Source: an uncultured Tabrizicola sp. (lineage in GTDB: Bacteria > Pseudomonadota > Alphaproteobacteria > Rhodobacterales > Rhodobacteraceae). From it: a stretch of 5,534 nucleotides of DNA. The notes under the pieces were generated by a model. That model was not told the DNA's origin. It saw only the letters and a list, made by a program, of their open reading frames with translations, and searched no databases. The stretch is taken from positions 1 to 5,534 of the forward strand of contig CALLZQ010000581.1 of NCBI GenBank assembly GCA_937858255.1, given 5' to 3'. The translations under genes were made by a program, and so were the position numbers. This document shows positions 4,071 to 5,534 of the stretch, one piece after another (position 1 is the first letter of the stretch; every line of letters begins with the position of its first letter).

Positions 4071-5534
4071 ATGAGCAGAACGATAACAACGATCATGGCG
4101 GCGCTGGCCGTTCCCGTGGCGGTGCTGACAGCCCCCCTGACCGCGGCCCGCGCCGATGAGGTGCAGGCGATGCGCACCGCGCTGGAACTGGCTGCGGGCA
4201 AGGATTGGGATGGCGCGCTGCGCGTGGCACCGGCGGGTGCCGGGCGCGATGTGATCGAATGGCAGCGCCTGCGCGCGGGCGAGGGGCTCTTGGGCGATTA
4301 TGAGGCCTTTCTGGCCCGCCGCGCCGATTGGCCGGGCCTGCCCTACTTGCGCGAAAAGGGCGAGGCGGCGGTGGCGCGGTCCACCACGCCTTCGCGGGTG
4401 ATCAGCTATTTTGGCGGCACGGCCCCCGAGACAGCCGAGGGCGCGCTGGCGCTGATTGCGGCGCTGCAAGCGGCGGGCCGGGTGGCCGAAGCTGAAGAGG
4501 CAGCGATGCGCGCCTGGTCCAGTCTGCCCTTCAGCGCCGAGGAAGAGGCGCGGATGATCTCGCTAGCGGGTGACAGCGTCGCGCTGGCCGATGAACTGCG
4601 CCTCGATCGTCTGCTGTGGGAGGGGCGCAAGGCCGAGGCGCAGCGGATGCTCCCCCGGGTCGGCCCCGGCTGGCAGGCGCTGACGGTGGCGCGGCTGGGT
4701 CTGCGCGCCGATGCCAAGGGGGTGAATGCGCTGATCGCGGCGGTGCCAAAGGCGCAGGCGGGCGATCCGGGGCTGGCCTATGAGCGGTTCATCTGGCGTA
4801 TGAAGCGCGACCTTTACGCCGAGGCAGTGCCGCTGATCCTGGAACGCAGCACCAGTGCCGCCGCGCTGGGTGATCCGGCGGCATGGGCGCCGCGCCGGGC
4901 GGTGCTGACGCGCTGGTTGATACGGCAGGGCCGGGCGGATGAGGCTTATCGGGTGGCCAGCAGTCATCAACTCACCGCCGGTGGCGATTATGCGGATCTG
5001 GAGTTTCTGGCGGGGTTCATCGCCCTGCGTCGGCTCGGCGATCCGGGCCGGGCATTGGGCCATTTCCGCCATCTGGAGGCGGGTGTTTCAACCCCCATCT
5101 CGCTTGCCCGGGCGCATTACTGGCAGGGCCGGGCGCATGAGGCGGCGGGCGAAAAGGCGGCGGCCACAGCAGCCTATGAACAGGCGGCGCGGCACCAGAC
5201 GGCCTATTACGGGCTGCTCGCGGCCGAGCGGCTGGGCCGCGATCTGGACCCTGCGCTGCTTTCAGATGCGCGGCCATCCGACTGGCAGGGGGCAGGCTGG
5301 ACCCGCTCCTCGGTGCATGAGGCGGCGCTCTTGCTGTTGCGGGCCGGTGATCTGACGCTGGCCAAGCGGTTCTGGCTGCATCTGGCCGAGACGCAGGATG
5401 AAACCGGGCTGGCGCAGATGGGTGAGATGGCCTTGGCACTCAACCAGCCCCATGTCGCGGTGCTGATCGGCAAGGCGGCGGCCGAGCGTGGGGTGATCCT
5501 GCCGCGCGCCTATTTCCCGGTGCCCGATCTGGTG
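4071..5534 (+). CDS. slt: soluble lytic murein transglycosylase, partial (catalytic domain beyond right edge)
   Basis: Slt-type enzymes cleave the MurNAc-GlcNAc bond of periplasmic peptidoglycan, leaving 1,6-anhydro ends, and act in wall turnover and remodelling. Here 488 codons are visible with no stop. Residues 1-28 form a signal peptide: MSRTITT, then a hydrophobic core (8-25), with likely cleavage at ARA|DE after residue 28. The rest is an Ala/Leu/Arg-rich array of helical hairpins typical of the ring-shaped superhelical domain, including AHYWQGRAHEAAG (about 348-360) and QTAYYGLLAAERLG (377-390). The visible end, LPRAYFPVPDLV (477-488), is the linker that normally precedes the catalytic SLT domain with its ES glutamate motif, so the enzyme call rests on the superhelical domain and linker. 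The ATG at 4071 is chosen for the complete signal peptide; its ribosome site (CGGGGGC) is weak, and ATG 4095 would remove the basic N-region. It is divergent from dapA. Confidence 0.88.
   Translation, partial: MSRTITTIMAALAVPVAVLTAPLTAARADEVQAMRTALELAAGKDWDGALRVAPAGAGRDVIEWQRLRAGEGLLGDYEAFLARRADWPGLPYLREKGEAAVARSTTPSRVISYFGGTAPETAEGALALIAALQAAGRVAEAEEAAMRAWSSLPFSAEEEARMISLAGDSVALADELRLDRLLWEGRKAEAQRMLPRVGPGWQALTVARLGLRADAKGVNALIAAVPKAQAGDPGLAYERFIWRMKRDLYAEAVPLILERSTSAAALGDPAAWAPRRAVLTRWLIRQGRADEAYRVASSHQLTAGGDYADLEFLAGFIALRRLGDPGRALGHFRHLEAGVSTPISLARAHYWQGRAHEAAGEKAAATAAYEQAARHQTAYYGLLAAERLGRDLDPALLSDARPSDWQGAGWTRSSVHEAALLLLRAGDLTLAKRFWLHLAETQDETGLAQMGEMALALNQPHVAVLIGKAAAERGVILPRAYFPVPDLV

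Noticed and set aside
4563..5072. Minus-strand open frames inside slt, including one of 169 codons
   Set aside because: They oppose the continuous slt frame with its signal peptide and family linker, and show no domain of their own.
1..5534. CRISPR array, tRNA, transposon ends or a defence/toxin-antitoxin cluster
   Set aside because: No regularly spaced repeats, cloverleaf-like sequences, transposase-like proteins or paired small toxin/antitoxin frames were seen.

Overview
This window looks like ordinary chromosome from a high-G+C alphaproteobacterium, most probably of the Rhodobacteraceae (Rhodobacter/Paracoccus type). The grounds are the protein sequences of SmpB, DapA, SseA and the small ion channel, the strong third-position G/C bias, and the grouping of sseA, smpB, dapA and slt, which I recall as common in that family. 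I see no tRNA, rRNA, CRISPR array, insertion sequence or phage gene.

Layout from left to right. (1) On the minus strand, the N-terminal part of a 3-mercaptopyruvate sulfurtransferase (sseA) runs off the left edge. Its last ten or so codons stop matching the family. (2) Upstream of it on the same strand is a 94-residue, glycine-rich, glycine-zipper-like hydrophobic protein of unknown function. (3) Then comes smpB, the tmRNA-binding protein of trans-translation, with a terminator-like hairpin over its stop codon. (4) Divergent from smpB is a 147-residue potassium-channel-like protein with a TTLGFGD selectivity filter. (5) Tail-to-tail with it, sharing 4 bp at the stop codons, is a minus-strand ten-helix DMT/EamA transporter. 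(6) A strong intrinsic terminator separates that transporter from dapA (minus strand). (7) Divergent from dapA is a soluble lytic transglycosylase (slt). It has a signal peptide and a long helical domain, and it is cut by the right edge just before its catalytic domain.

The standout observation is in dapA. The reading frame is broken near codon 72. Two 60-nt segments encoding the same piece of DapA lie in tandem there, overlapping by one base. They are only about 65% identical (39/60 bases, 10/20 residues). Removing the net 59-nt excess restores a reading frame of exactly 291 residues with all recognisable catalytic residues. This is not a simple recent duplication. It looks like a join between two diverged dapA alleles, either by real homeologous recombination or by chimeric assembly of two strains.

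Functionally the genes are mostly independent housekeeping units: sulfur transfer, ribosome rescue, ion flux, metabolite export or import, diaminopimelate/lysine synthesis and murein turnover. The divergent dapA-slt pair shares a cell-wall theme, since one gene makes a precursor of the murein cross-linking amino acid and the other cleaves murein. I found no convincing new multi-gene system here.
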